Of a stretch of 64,000 nt of DNA, positions 55,997 through 64,000 are shown one piece after another (within the stretch, counting starts at the first letter, position 1; the number at the start of each line of letters is the position of its first letter). A program made the position numbers and the translations under genes. The notes below the pieces were generated by a model. It was not told the origin of the DNA. It ran no database searches and saw only the letters and a list, made by a program, of their open reading frames with translations. Where the stretch lies: assembly GCF_000833025.1 (NCBI RefSeq), contig NZ_CP010817.1, forward strand, positions 2,418,001 to 2,482,000, written 5' to 3'. This DNA comes from Myroides profundi. Lineage in GTDB: Bacteria > Bacteroidota > Bacteroidia > Flavobacteriales > Flavobacteriaceae.

Positions 55997-56818
55997 TTAG
56001 TTTCTTGGATAAACTGTTGCAATAAACTGTTTATCTGTTGCTGATAAAACAGAGTTATTTCCTACGCTAAATCCATTTGTTGTAAGAGCACTGCTTATGC
56101 TATAATGCATAATTGACTGTGTATCATAAGCGCTATACTGAGTTTGCGTAGTTGAATAAGTTGCAAAAAGATTGTTATCCACATCTTTTTTACTCCAATA
56201 GTTCGGATAACCAGCGTAATAAGCATACACTTTATTTTTATCCCATGGAATATTCGTTAAAGGATGTTGGTGCTCGTGTATCATTCCTAGCGCATGACCA
56301 AACTCATGGATAACTGTTCTGCTGAACTCTGCATCGCTAGTTGAATCATCAAACCAACCAAAGTTCATCGTTTCTTCATTAGAAGGAATACTAAGGGCTT
56401 GTGTTCCTAAATAAGAATATGATCCAGCTCCTTGAGTAAAAGTAACTCTAATCTGAGGAGTGCCGCTTTCTACAAAATTAAAAGTGATATTGGCATAGTT
56501 AGACCATTCTTGAGCGTATTGCTTAACCTTACTGCGAACATAAGGAGTTCCTCCATATAACCCTACAGTAATAACACTTCCATTAGGCCACTTTGTACTT
56601 CTGACAACAGCCCCTCTTGGATCAGTTCCTTTTGGATAAACATCCTTACAGACTTTCGCACCTTCAAATCCTGAAACAATATCTGCTTTAGGCACTGCTC
56701 TTAATTCTTTTAACCCCTTACTACTATCATTTGCTGGTGTATCATTGTCATTTGTGTTACATGATACCAAAGCTACTGAGATGAATGATCCTAAAAGGAT
56801 CTTGTGGTGTAATTTCAT
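55997..56818 (-). CDS. Astacin-like (M12A) zinc metalloprotease, myroilysin-like lipoprotein
   Basis: 273 residues. Lipobox start ISVALVSC (Cys20), a propeptide-like stretch (about 21-75) containing Cys57 (EGAKVCKDV), then the catalytic domain with zinc motif HEFGHALGMIHEHQHP and Met-turn SIMHYSI. The layout, including a propeptide cysteine that can occupy the zinc, matches myroilysin of Myroides profundi, a collagen- and elastin-degrading enzyme; the match is from memory. The lipobox may act in membrane anchoring before processing. Downstream of a two-component pair, 250 bp from the regulator gene. Confidence 0.85.
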   Translation of the reverse strand: MKLHHKILLGSFISVALVSCNTNDNDTPANDSSKGLKELRAVPKADIVSGFEGAKVCKDVYPKGTDPRGAVVRSTKWPNGSVITVGLYGGTPYVRSKVKQYAQEWSNYANITFNFVESGTPQIRVTFTQGAGSYSYLGTQALSIPSNEETMNFGWFDDSTSDAEFSRTVIHEFGHALGMIHEHQHPLTNIPWDKNKVYAYYAGYPNYWSKKDVDNNLFATYSTTQTQYSAYDTQSIMHYSISSALTTNGFSVGNNSVLSATDKQFIATVYPRN

Positions 56819-57067
56819 ATTATCAATATTATTTTGGTTTATAATAACATAAATTTAACAACACTAATTCAATATAAAAAACTGACAACAAGATAATTAA
56901 CTATATAGGAAGCCAAACTACACCAAGTGTTAAAAAAACAAGTATTTTCAACAGCTATATACACAAATATACTTTTTAAAACAAAACAATAACTATAATA
57001 ACAAATTAACCTTACTATTTAACCATAATAACAAGTAATACATACTAAATGATCTTATTTCAATATA

Positions 57068-57697
57068 CTAGAGCAACTGGTTCTGTTTTATGATTTGAAT
57101 TAATTCCTGATAATCTGTTACATTAAACTCATGTAGCATTTTACTTATCCGCTTTTGTATAGCGCTTACACTTAAAAAGACAAAACTCTCTAGTTGAGTA
57201 ATTTTATACCCATGAGATAAATACATTAAAATCTCTCTGTTCTTAGGATCTAGAAGTGTATTCTTAGCAATTACTTTTTTTATAGACTCCTTAGCAATAG
57301 GGCTATAGAAAGGTTCTGATCCCTTATTGTTAAGAATCAAATCCTGTAAAGTCTTGGCAGAAAAATCTGATTTTACAATCAGTGCATCTATCGTTTTATT
57401 ACGGTAAATACCATAAAGAATAAAGGCTTCCTCATGTGCAGTTATTAAAATAATATTACAATAAGGAAAACGCTCTTTAATCATGGAGGTACAATCTAAA
57501 CCTGACGATATATTTCGCTCCTTATATATAGGCATATCATAATCTATAATAGCTACGTCAAGCTGATCTAAACAAAGTATCTGACTATAAAGTTCTTCAC
57601 AGTTTTGGGCTTTAATGTAAGTATTAGATTCATCGTTTAAAATAGAAATATATCCTTCTAAAGTCATGAAATGATCATCGGCAAGTAATATAGTCAT
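57068..57697 (-). CDS. NarL/LuxR-type response regulator
   Basis: 209 residues from MTILLADDHFMTLEGY; a start 30 bp upstream adds non-conserved residues. Receiver domain with ADDH at 6-9 and phospho-acceptor Asp52 in AIIDYDMP. The helix-turn-helix at the C-terminus (LDPKNREILMYLSHGYKITQ, FLSVSAIQKRISKMLHEF) is slightly divergent from the LuxR consensus. It is 91 bp downstream of the TPR kinase, its likely partner, and upstream of the protease and barrel genes, its likely targets. Confidence 0.88.
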   Translation of the reverse strand: MTILLADDHFMTLEGYISILNDESNTYIKAQNCEELYSQILCLDQLDVAIIDYDMPIYKERNISSGLDCTSMIKERFPYCNIILITAHEEAFILYGIYRNKTIDALIVKSDFSAKTLQDLILNNKGSEPFYSPIAKESIKKVIAKNTLLDPKNREILMYLSHGYKITQLESFVFLSVSAIQKRISKMLHEFNVTDYQELIQIIKQNQLL

Positions 57698-57787
57698 ATA
57701 TTTATTTTTATAAAAAACACAATGCAATTTACTATTAAAAAAGAATTACACAATATTATATTTATAAAAAACACAACAAAATCATCC

Positions 57788-59782
57788 TTATATATTCTTT
57801 TGAAAGTAGGGTATTTCTAAACTAATCGTTGTCATCTGACTAATAGTAGATATTGTCATTTTTCCTTGTAGAGCTTCTAATCGATGTTTTATATTTTTAA
57901 AACCCAATCCTTTATCTATTTTCTTAGTATCGATACCAATACCATTATCGTGGATTTTAACAATAATATGGTGCTCACTTAAAAGAATAATCACTAAACA
58001 CTTAGTAGCTTGGGCATGTTTATTTACATTTTGAAGCAATACTTGTACAATAAGGTATAACTGTGCTTTTTGGTACAATGTATACACTTCCCAATTAATA
58101 AGTCTATCAATAGAACACTCAAAAACAGTTTCGAATTGATTCTTCTGGCTTAATATTAAATTCTCAAGTACTAAACTAAAATCTTGTTCTTGGTTAAATA
58201 AGGTCTTGTGCATATCATGAGATAATGCTCTGGTCTGTGCTTCAATTTGCGTTAATTGATCTATTAACTTTTCTTTCTCTTCCGTTTGATCAGTTGACAG
58301 TTGCCCAAGGTTAATACGCACAGTAAATACCCTATTAATAATAGAATCATGTAGGTCTTTGGCTATTTGTTTTCTTTGTTTATTTTTTGCCTTATAGGTT
58401 ATGCTTTGTTGCTGCAAAAGCAAAGCTTGAATCTGGTGTATAGCTTGTTGATCTTTTTGCTGATACAAAAGTTTTTTATTTTTCATTCGCAAACTAAGCA
58501 CAATAAAAAACACAATAGACAGTATAACTACAAGTAAAATAACTCCTCCTAAATATGCATTTCTTTGCTTTAGAAGATCATTTCTCTTTTCTATTTCTCC
58601 TGTTTCATATTCGATACGAGCAAATTTATTTCTGGTTTGACGCTCAAGAGTTCTTATGCTATCTTGGGTTCTGAGATAAAGAGTGGTATAGAGTTCTTTA
58701 TCCTGAACATTATATTCGGATAAAAATTTTAGACTTTCTGTCAATTCATAAAGATTCTTATCTTCTGCAGCCATAGTATAAGCTTCCTTCATTAAAACTA
58801 AAGCCGTTAAGGTATCTTTCTTTAAAAGATTTAATTCTGCTATTCGTATTTTACTAGCGACAATACCTTGTTTATGGTTAATCTGCGTCCGAATATCTAA
58901 AGCAGATTCAAGTGTGGATTGTATCACTCGAGGATCATCACAAAGAAGCATCTGATTATAACCGTAGTTATTTAAAACCATTGCCTTTAATCTGGGAAAA
59001 CTATCTACATACTGATTTCTAAGTGCAGTCTGAAAGTAAGTTTTGGCTTCTTCTAAATTACCTACTTCTTGATAATACCCTCCTATATTATTATAATAGG
59101 ATAGCCAAGAGCGTTGTAAATTAAATTTGTCATATCCTTCTTCTTCTAATCTATTTAGCAATTCTGGTATTTTTACATAATACTCTAAAGCACCTCTATA
59201 CTCTTTCAGCTCTTTCAGTACTGACGCCATTTGGAAGTTGGCCTCATAGATAAGTCTAGTATTTTTTTGTTTGGATAACACTTGTAGAACTTGGGCTATC
59301 GTAGTCTCACTCTCTGTATAAACCCCTGTATCGTGTAAAACACCAGCTTTATAAGAAAGCATTTTAGCCCAATTAATACTATCCTTTTGCAAGGCATAAA
59401 GTTTCTCAGCTTTAAGATAGTAAAAATAAGCACTATCTAAAATCTGTCTTCTATCGTAATAGTCTCCTAAATACCAATAGGTCTTGGCTATATGTGCTGT
59501 ATCTCCCTGTTGTTTTGAGTAAGAGTACAGTTTTTCTAGATTTTTTTTAACCTTTTTATCCCGCTTTATCCACTCATAGCGATTAGCTAATCTTAAAAGT
59601 GCTTCTCGAGTTAAAGAGTCATTAGGGCTTTTTATTATCAAAGTAGCAATACTATCTAGATAAACTTCTTTATCAATAGCCTCAGCATAACCTTCAAAAT
59701 AGTTTGTTTCTTTCGTTTTTTTCTCTGTTACCCCATTACAAGATAAAAAACAAAATAAAAATAATAATAAACTAAAACGCAT
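57788..59782 (-). CDS. TPR-containing sensor histidine kinase
   Basis: 664 residues from MRFSLLLFLFCFLSCNGV, a lipobox-like start; the longer frame has no signal. Tetratricopeptide repeats at about 70-370 (AKTYWYLGDYYDRRQILDSA, NNIGGYYQEVGNLEEAKTYF), a membrane helix (YLGGVILLVVILSIVFFIVL), a coiled coil, a HisKA_3 domain with RKQIAKDLHDSIINRVF and a HATPase domain with QVLLQNVNKHAQATK, DNGIGIDT and KGLGFKNIKHRLE. Partner of the regulator downstream. Such TPR kinases in Flavobacteriia may sense cell-envelope or nutrient cues; the signal is unknown. Closely related in plan to the 44512-46539 kinase. Confidence 0.88.
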   Translation of the reverse strand: MRFSLLLFLFCFLSCNGVTEKKTKETNYFEGYAEAIDKEVYLDSIATLIIKSPNDSLTREALLRLANRYEWIKRDKKVKKNLEKLYSYSKQQGDTAHIAKTYWYLGDYYDRRQILDSAYFYYLKAEKLYALQKDSINWAKMLSYKAGVLHDTGVYTESETTIAQVLQVLSKQKNTRLIYEANFQMASVLKELKEYRGALEYYVKIPELLNRLEEEGYDKFNLQRSWLSYYNNIGGYYQEVGNLEEAKTYFQTALRNQYVDSFPRLKAMVLNNYGYNQMLLCDDPRVIQSTLESALDIRTQINHKQGIVASKIRIAELNLLKKDTLTALVLMKEAYTMAAEDKNLYELTESLKFLSEYNVQDKELYTTLYLRTQDSIRTLERQTRNKFARIEYETGEIEKRNDLLKQRNAYLGGVILLVVILSIVFFIVLSLRMKNKKLLYQQKDQQAIHQIQALLLQQQSITYKAKNKQRKQIAKDLHDSIINRVFTVRINLGQLSTDQTEEKEKLIDQLTQIEAQTRALSHDMHKTLFNQEQDFSLVLENLILSQKNQFETVFECSIDRLINWEVYTLYQKAQLYLIVQVLLQNVNKHAQATKCLVIILLSEHHIIVKIHDNGIGIDTKKIDKGLGFKNIKHRLEALQGKMTISTISQMTTISLEIPYFQKNI

Positions 59783-59876
59783 AACGATTGCTTTATAATC
59801 AAAACAATAAAGCGATTCATTTTGAATCGCTTTATTACACTGCAAAATCTATAACCTTAAAAAAGGTACACACTTA

Positions 59877-60140
59877 TTATTTTCCTTTTCCTTTTTCTTT
59901 TTCTTCTCTCTTTGTTTTATCTTTATCTAAATCAAAATCACCACGATCATTCATCTCTTCGGTAGAGAAGCTTTTCGTTTCAATTTCTGTTTCATTTTTT
60001 ATTGTAAGTACTCCTTGTGCCTCTGCTTGTTTCTCTCTTTGCTTTACTTCTATATCTTGTTGTAAATTATCATCATTTGAACAAGATACTACCATTGTTG
60101 AAAGAGTTATTAGCCCCATCATAAAATAGATTTTTTTCAT
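59877..60140 (-). CDS. Small charged lipoprotein
   Basis: 87 residues. Lipobox start MKKIYFMMGLITLSTMVVSC (Cys20), then a disordered, highly charged tail with no aromatic core: LQQDIEVKQREKQAEAQ, a short NDRGDFDLDKDK segment containing RGD, and a Lys/Glu-rich C-terminus. It lies 94 bp upstream of the TPR kinase on the same strand and is probably part of its operon. No domain recognised; it could be a signal-input or inhibitor subunit of the kinase, by position only. Confidence 0.6.
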   Translation of the reverse strand: MKKIYFMMGLITLSTMVVSCSNDDNLQQDIEVKQREKQAEAQGVLTIKNETEIETKSFSTEEMNDRGDFDLDKDKTKREEKEKGKGK

Positions 60141-60635
60141 ACTGTATCGATTTTAATAACTAACTATAAGACCCCCCTCATAATTAGTCCTGGTTATTAA
60201 TTAAGAATAATTATTCCTTTAGGATATTAAACATTTTCACTCTAAATAGATTTTTATTTATCTTATCTGAGTGGCTAATCTAATTATAATAATTACAATA
60301 GATAGAAATCTAAATCACTTATTATAAGTTTTATATCATAAAATAAATAGATCTAAATTTCATTTATAAACTTATAACAATAATTAAACTCACTGTTGTA
60401 GTTTAAACTTACAAAATGTTAAAATTTCACACCGTTGATGTGATAGACGCAATGTATTGTGTAGCCATATACGATTGCCCTTCTGTTGTGTAAATGCATT
60501 ATATATTACACGGAATGAAACCTAAAATCCTTGATATGTATACCAAAGTAAGGAACAATAGAATAAAAAAACTACAATACAGCCTAACCATATTGTCGTC
60601 GTATTTTATATCAAGAGCTTATTAAAAAGAACTAA
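60141..60635. other. Intergenic region without a convincing gene
   Basis: About 495 bp between the small lipoprotein gene (start at 60140) and the pseudogene end (60636). It presumably holds the promoter for the lipoprotein-kinase-regulator operon. The section 60410-60560 is less AT-rich with short broken frames that may be decayed coding DNA. Nothing can be assigned. Confidence 0.35.
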
Positions 60636-62024
60636 TTAAAAAGCCTTTGGTATTGGTATTCCAGTTACTACGTTGACTTCTTTTCTACATCTGATAGCTA
60701 AGCCTTTATACATTAAGGTAAACTCGGCGTATGGTTTATAGACTTTGTTTAACTTAATAGTATAAATCTGTTCTAGTGCATAGGTCTTAGAGTCTCTAAA
60801 GATCACTCGATTATATCCGTCATAAAGAACAAAGTCTTGTATAGAAATACCTTCTCTCCTAGGGCTAAACAGCTGATACTGTAATTCGCCTGTATGGGTT
60901 CCATCAGTTATAATCTCGTCAAAGATGTGTGAGCTGACCAAAACATCATTTATAAAACTGACCACTTCTACTCTCATCGTGATCGATACATGTGGATTCT
61001 GTCTACTTCTAAGCGTTACATTTGTTACGCCTGTTTGTCCAAAAAATGTTTTGATATATCCTTCAAGATCTACTTTGATAATTGGATTATCCATAGTCAC
61101 TTCAAAATCCTCAAAAGTTTCACCTAAAGGGAGTAGAACTAGATAAAATTGTTCTTCTTGTTCTTCGACAATTTTTATACTGGTACCATAAGGTGCTTTA
61201 ATTTCAAGAATCCCTTTAGAGGCCACTCTTACTTCTATTGATTTTCTTTTGCCATTAGGCAATATAACGGTTAGTGTACTACTAGCCAATCTATCAGAGT
61301 AGAGTGTTTCGTTATCAAATAAACTAATGGCCCCTGGAGAAATCTCCCATCTGACTCCAGCTGTACTGGCTCCTTCTGGTAGGGTGCGGTAAGGGATTTT
61401 ATTCTGTTGCATCCCTGTAATCTCAATAATATCCCCATCAAAAATAATGTCTTGGAGTTCATTCTTTTCAACGATAACTGTGATAACGGCTTTAGCCTTT
61501 CCAAACTCTACAGTCACTTTAGATCGCCCTTCGCTAGAAGTAGTAATCTGTCCTTTATTTATAGTTAAAATATTGGGATTTTCTACAGTCCATTTTAGTT
61601 GATCTAACTCAATATTTTTAATTTCTAGTAGATCACTTAGATTGAAAGTCTTATTCGTAACTAAAGATAATTCTTTTTGTTTAAATTGTAAGATCTGTTC
61701 TTGTACACGAATCTTCATACTCGCCTGAACGTTAGTATTCTTTACTTTGGCTGTAATTTTGGTTTCTCATTCTGAAAGCGCTTTACCTATGCTTCCATTT
61801 AAGCGAACAACACTTGGGTTTTCACTGAGCCATACAACTTGTTCTTTAGTTGCATTCTCAATTTTCAGTTCATTCATTAAGTCAAAACTATCATTCATCA
61901 ATACTTACTTTTCTTTATTGATAAAAGTGATAGTCACTTCTTTTTCTCCAATGCCTCCATCTTTTGGAGAGCACCCTAATACTACTAATGAGAAGAGAGT
62001 TAGTAGTACAAGTTTTGCTTTCAT
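60636..62024 (-). pseudogene. Lipoprotein with Ig-like repeats, disrupted by two nonsense codons
   Basis: The true start is at 62024: MKAKLVLLTLFSLVVLGC, a textbook lipobox. After 39 codons a TAA (61907-61905) stops the frame; it continues as DSFDLMNELKIENATKEQVV, is cut again by TGA at 61769-61767, then stays open for the remaining 376 codons to 60636. The whole 463-codon span is in one frame. Three to four Ig-like (BIG2-type) units are visible: VWLSENPSVVRLNG, LKWTVENPNILTING-like, VRWEISPGAISLF and TMDNPIIKVDLEG. The 360-residue frame that starts at MKIRVQE would lack an export signal. Two nonsense mutations indicate long-standing loss. Confidence 0.75.
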
Positions 62025-62578
62025 AATGTTTTATATTAAAGAGGGTTTTCCTTTACCCTCTATTAAATTTACGATTTATACAGGTTTATTTTCTTTAAAA
62101 ACCAATAACAACTATACCGTAAACCACTAAAAAACAACATTTAACACCTTTAAAACCACCTAACCTTTTAGAGATTAAAAAACACTAATTCTAATTTATT
62201 TGTTAATTTTAGAACAATAAAAATCTATTTTACACATATAACAATACTTTATCTTACTCATACTGTAATTTTTTGTCATTACACCTTATTTTAGCCTATA
62301 TACGTGATTTATTATATGCTTTTTAAGAGCTAAAATGACGCTAGATTTCACATGAAGTAGATATCAAATTCACACCGCTTTCTTTAACCTAGATTAAGCA
62401 TTAGCCAAATACTGCAAAGCAATTCTACTTCATCTCTCTTTCATTCCTTCTAAAACCATACTATAGTATGCTTTTTTCATAAATTCAGAGCTGTTTTGTA
62501 TAATTTACTCTCGTTAATAGGTCTATCGCGTATTCTGGGTTTAAAAAATCATTAACTTTATCCCTTTATTATTTTAAG
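62025..62578. other. Intergenic region upstream of rmlA
   Basis: About 554 bp of AT-rich DNA between divergent units. Just before rmlA the segment TAACTTTA near 62550 loosely fits the -7 consensus TAnnTTTG. The 5' leader of the lipoprotein pseudogene lies on the other side. No gene seen. Confidence 0.35.
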
Positions 62579-63436
62579 ATGAAAGGAATTATTCTCGCTG
62601 GGGGATCGGGAACACGATTACACCCTCTTACATTAGCTGTCAGTAAACAACTGATGCCTGTCTATGACAAGCCTATGATTTACTACCCTTTATCCACGTT
62701 AATGCTAGCGGGAATCAACGAAATTCTGATTATCTCTACTCCTACTGACCTGCCTAACTTCCAAAAACTATTAGGAGATGGTAGCCAAATCGGTTGTTCT
62801 TTTACTTATGCGATACAGGAAGAACCCAATGGATTAGCACAGGCTTTTATTATTGGAGAGGAATTTATAGGTGATGATCACGTAGCGCTGATCTTAGGGG
62901 ATAATATCTTCTACGGCAGTGGAATGTCTAAACTATTACAATCGTGCGTAGAAAGAGCAGAACCAACTATATTTGCCTATTCTGTAACTGATCCTCAACG
63001 CTATGGTGTGGTGGAGTTTGATCAACATAAAAATGTACTCTCTATAGAAGAGAAACCTCTAGAACCCAAATCTAACTTTGTGGTGCCTGGATTATACTTT
63101 TATGACAATGATGTAGTGAATATTGCCAAGACTATTCAACCTTCTAAAAGAGGAGAATATGAGATCACAGATATCAATAAAGAGTATTTGAGACAAGGCA
63201 AATTAAAGGTAGGAATATTAGACAGAGGAACGGCTTGGTTAGACACAGGTACTTTTGCTTCTCTGATGAAAGCAGGTCAATTCGTTCAAGTCATCGAAGA
63301 GCGCCAAGGACTGAAAATCGGGGCCATCGAAGAGGTCGCTTATCGCATGGGGTATATCACAAAAGAACAATTACACCATATCGCTAAACCACTGTGCAAA
63401 AGTGGGTATGGAGAATATCTAATGACAATAGAATAA
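62579..63436 (+). CDS. rmlA: Glucose-1-phosphate thymidylyltransferase
   Basis: 285 residues, the first enzyme of dTDP-L-rhamnose synthesis (glucose-1-phosphate plus dTTP to dTDP-glucose), cytoplasmic. Seen: the nucleotide-binding signature [20 protein letters not shown] (8-27), catalytic-site [57 protein letters not shown] and [11 protein letters not shown]. Full length. Convergent with rmlB across a shared terminator, an uncommon arrangement compared with same-strand rml operons. It probably opens a surface polysaccharide locus that continues right of the window. Confidence 0.95.
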   Translation: MKGIILAGGSGTRLHPLTLAVSKQLMPVYDKPMIYYPLSTLMLAGINEILIISTPTDLPNFQKLLGDGSQIGCSFTYAIQEEPNGLAQAFIIGEEFIGDDHVALILGDNIFYGSGMSKLLQSCVERAEPTIFAYSVTDPQRYGVVEFDQHKNVLSIEEKPLEPKSNFVVPGLYFYDNDVVNIAKTIQPSKRGEYEITDINKEYLRQGKLKVGILDRGTAWLDTGTFASLMKAGQFVQVIEERQGLKIGAIEEVAYRMGYITKEQLHHIAKPLCKSGYGEYLMTIE

Positions 63437-63454
63437 CAATATATTAAACCAAGT

Positions 63455-63495
63455 AAAAAGGCCTTGTACTGCTAGATAGTACAAGGCCTTTTTTA
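63455..63495. terminator. Bidirectional terminator between rmlA and rmlB
   Basis: A perfect 16-bp stem (AAAAAGGCCTTGTACT / AGTACAAGGCCTTTTT) with loop GCTAGAT, giving T-runs on both strands. Confidence 0.9.
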
Positions 63496-63496
63496 C

Positions 63497-64000
63497 TTAC
63501 TTTTTATACTGTTGATGATAGTACTCTTGATATACTCCACTGGTTACATGCTCTAACCACTCTTGATTATTCATATACCAATCAATGGTCTTAGCTAATC
63601 CTTCTGGGAAGGTTACAGATGGGCTCCATCCGAGCTCTTTATTAATCTTCGTTGCATCAATCGCATACCTTAGATCATGTCCTGGTCTATCTGTTACAAA
63701 AGTGATTAATCGCTCACTCTCCCCTACTTCTCGAGCTAAAACTACATCCATCTGCTTACACAGCTCTTTGACCAAGTCTATATTTTGCCATTCATTAAAG
63801 CCTCCTATATTATAGGTCTCTGCATTATTCCCTTTATGGAATACATCATCTATGGCTCTGGCGTGATCTAAGACATATAGCCAATCGCGAGTGTACTTCC
63901 CATCCCCATAAATAGGCAAGGATTTTTTATTGATGATATTGTGAATACAAAGTGGGATTAACTTCTCTGGGAAGTGATTAGGCCCATAGTTATTAGAACA
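63497..64000 (-). CDS. rmlB: dTDP-glucose 4,6-dehydratase, C-terminal part (cut by window)
   Basis: The frame enters from the right edge and ends at 63497; 167 residues of the C-terminal part are present. Landmarks: CSNNYGPNHFPEKLIPL at the edge, PIYGDGKYTRDWLYVLDHAR, ETYNIGGFNEWQNIDLVKEL, FVTDRPGHDLRYAIDATKIN and ELGWSPSVTFPEGL. Short-chain dehydrogenase/reductase fold converting dTDP-glucose to dTDP-4-keto-6-deoxyglucose, the second step of the rhamnose pathway. The catalytic Tyr and NAD-binding half lie outside the window. Confidence 0.93.
   Translation of the reverse strand, partial: CSNNYGPNHFPEKLIPLCIHNIINKKSLPIYGDGKYTRDWLYVLDHARAIDDVFHKGNNAETYNIGGFNEWQNIDLVKELCKQMDVVLAREVGESERLITFVTDRPGHDLRYAIDATKINKELGWSPSVTFPEGLAKTIDWYMNNQEWLEHVTSGVYQEYYHQQYKK

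Noticed and set aside
60100..60600. tRNA or other structured RNA gene in gene-poor stretches
   Set aside because: No GGTTCGAATCC-type T-arm with matching acceptor stem was found on either strand in this or the other intergenic regions.

Overview
This is a low-GC window from a Bacteroidota genome, most likely Flavobacteriaceae and possibly Myroides-like. The evidence is a SusC/SusD pair, TAnnTTTG-type promoter boxes, LemA/DUF3137 genes, a Bacteroidetes-type conjugative tra operon, an RteC-domain gene and an astacin-like protease of the kind known from Myroides (myroilysin). The organism name is inferred from family resemblance; no database search was done.

Layout. 1-7.2 kb: a + strand operon for a SusC-type TonB receptor, a SusD lipoprotein and an S9 prolyl-oligopeptidase-like enzyme, which together look like a peptide-uptake unit. 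It converges on a - strand pair (7.2-9.0 kb), a MauE/DoxX-type redox membrane protein and a small four-cysteine exported peptide of DUF6520 type. 9.6-11.8 kb: small exported proteins, one family present as one intact and two broken copies. 12.6-13.1 kb: a small ORF and a cold-shock protein. 13.4-14.6 kb: a complete IS4-family element with 12-bp inverted repeats and a 5-bp target duplication, inserted in the last codons of a hotdog-fold gene. 14.6-18.9 kb: a two-gene hotdog/unknown operon, then a four-gene operon (small protein, membrane protein, sensor kinase, NarL-type regulator). This faces an RteC-domain gene (19.1-19.9 kb) across a striking operator of four TACGTA hexamers at exact 10-bp spacing. 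Half of that operator recurs upstream of the MauE gene, tying the two loci into one probable regulon.

20.2-22.4 kb: a LemA/DUF3137/membrane-protein operon. 22.6-23.0 kb: a chimeric scar in which a piece of the same IS is fused to a second copy of the rteC 3' end. 23.1-42.2 kb: a large surface-protein block on the - strand, with a 3339-residue repetitive secreted protein, an L-type-lectin-like protein and three tandem ~600-residue paralogues that share the giant protein's N-terminal head motif. A small membrane protein and an AraC-like remnant lie in the gap. 42.8-44.4 kb: decayed accessory genes with in-frame stops and a fourth, broken member of the 10-kb family.

44.5-46.5 kb: a TPR-containing sensor kinase on the + strand. 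46.8-54.7 kb: a tra operon (E, F, G, I, J, K, L, M, N), without relaxase, coupling protein, traA-D or traO-Q in view. 55.0-60.1 kb: an omptin-like barrel, an astacin-like metalloprotease, a NarL-type regulator, a second TPR kinase and a charged small lipoprotein. 60.6-62.0 kb: a lipoprotein pseudogene with two nonsense codons. 62.6-64.0 kb: convergent rmlA and rmlB (the latter cut by the window edge) for dTDP-rhamnose precursor synthesis.

The most notable points are the helically phased TACGTA operator that couples a two-component operon, an rteC-like gene and the redox/Cys-peptide locus; the giant adhesin-like block; and the amount of gene decay by nonsense codons, frameshifts and IS activity. 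No tRNA, rRNA or CRISPR array was seen.
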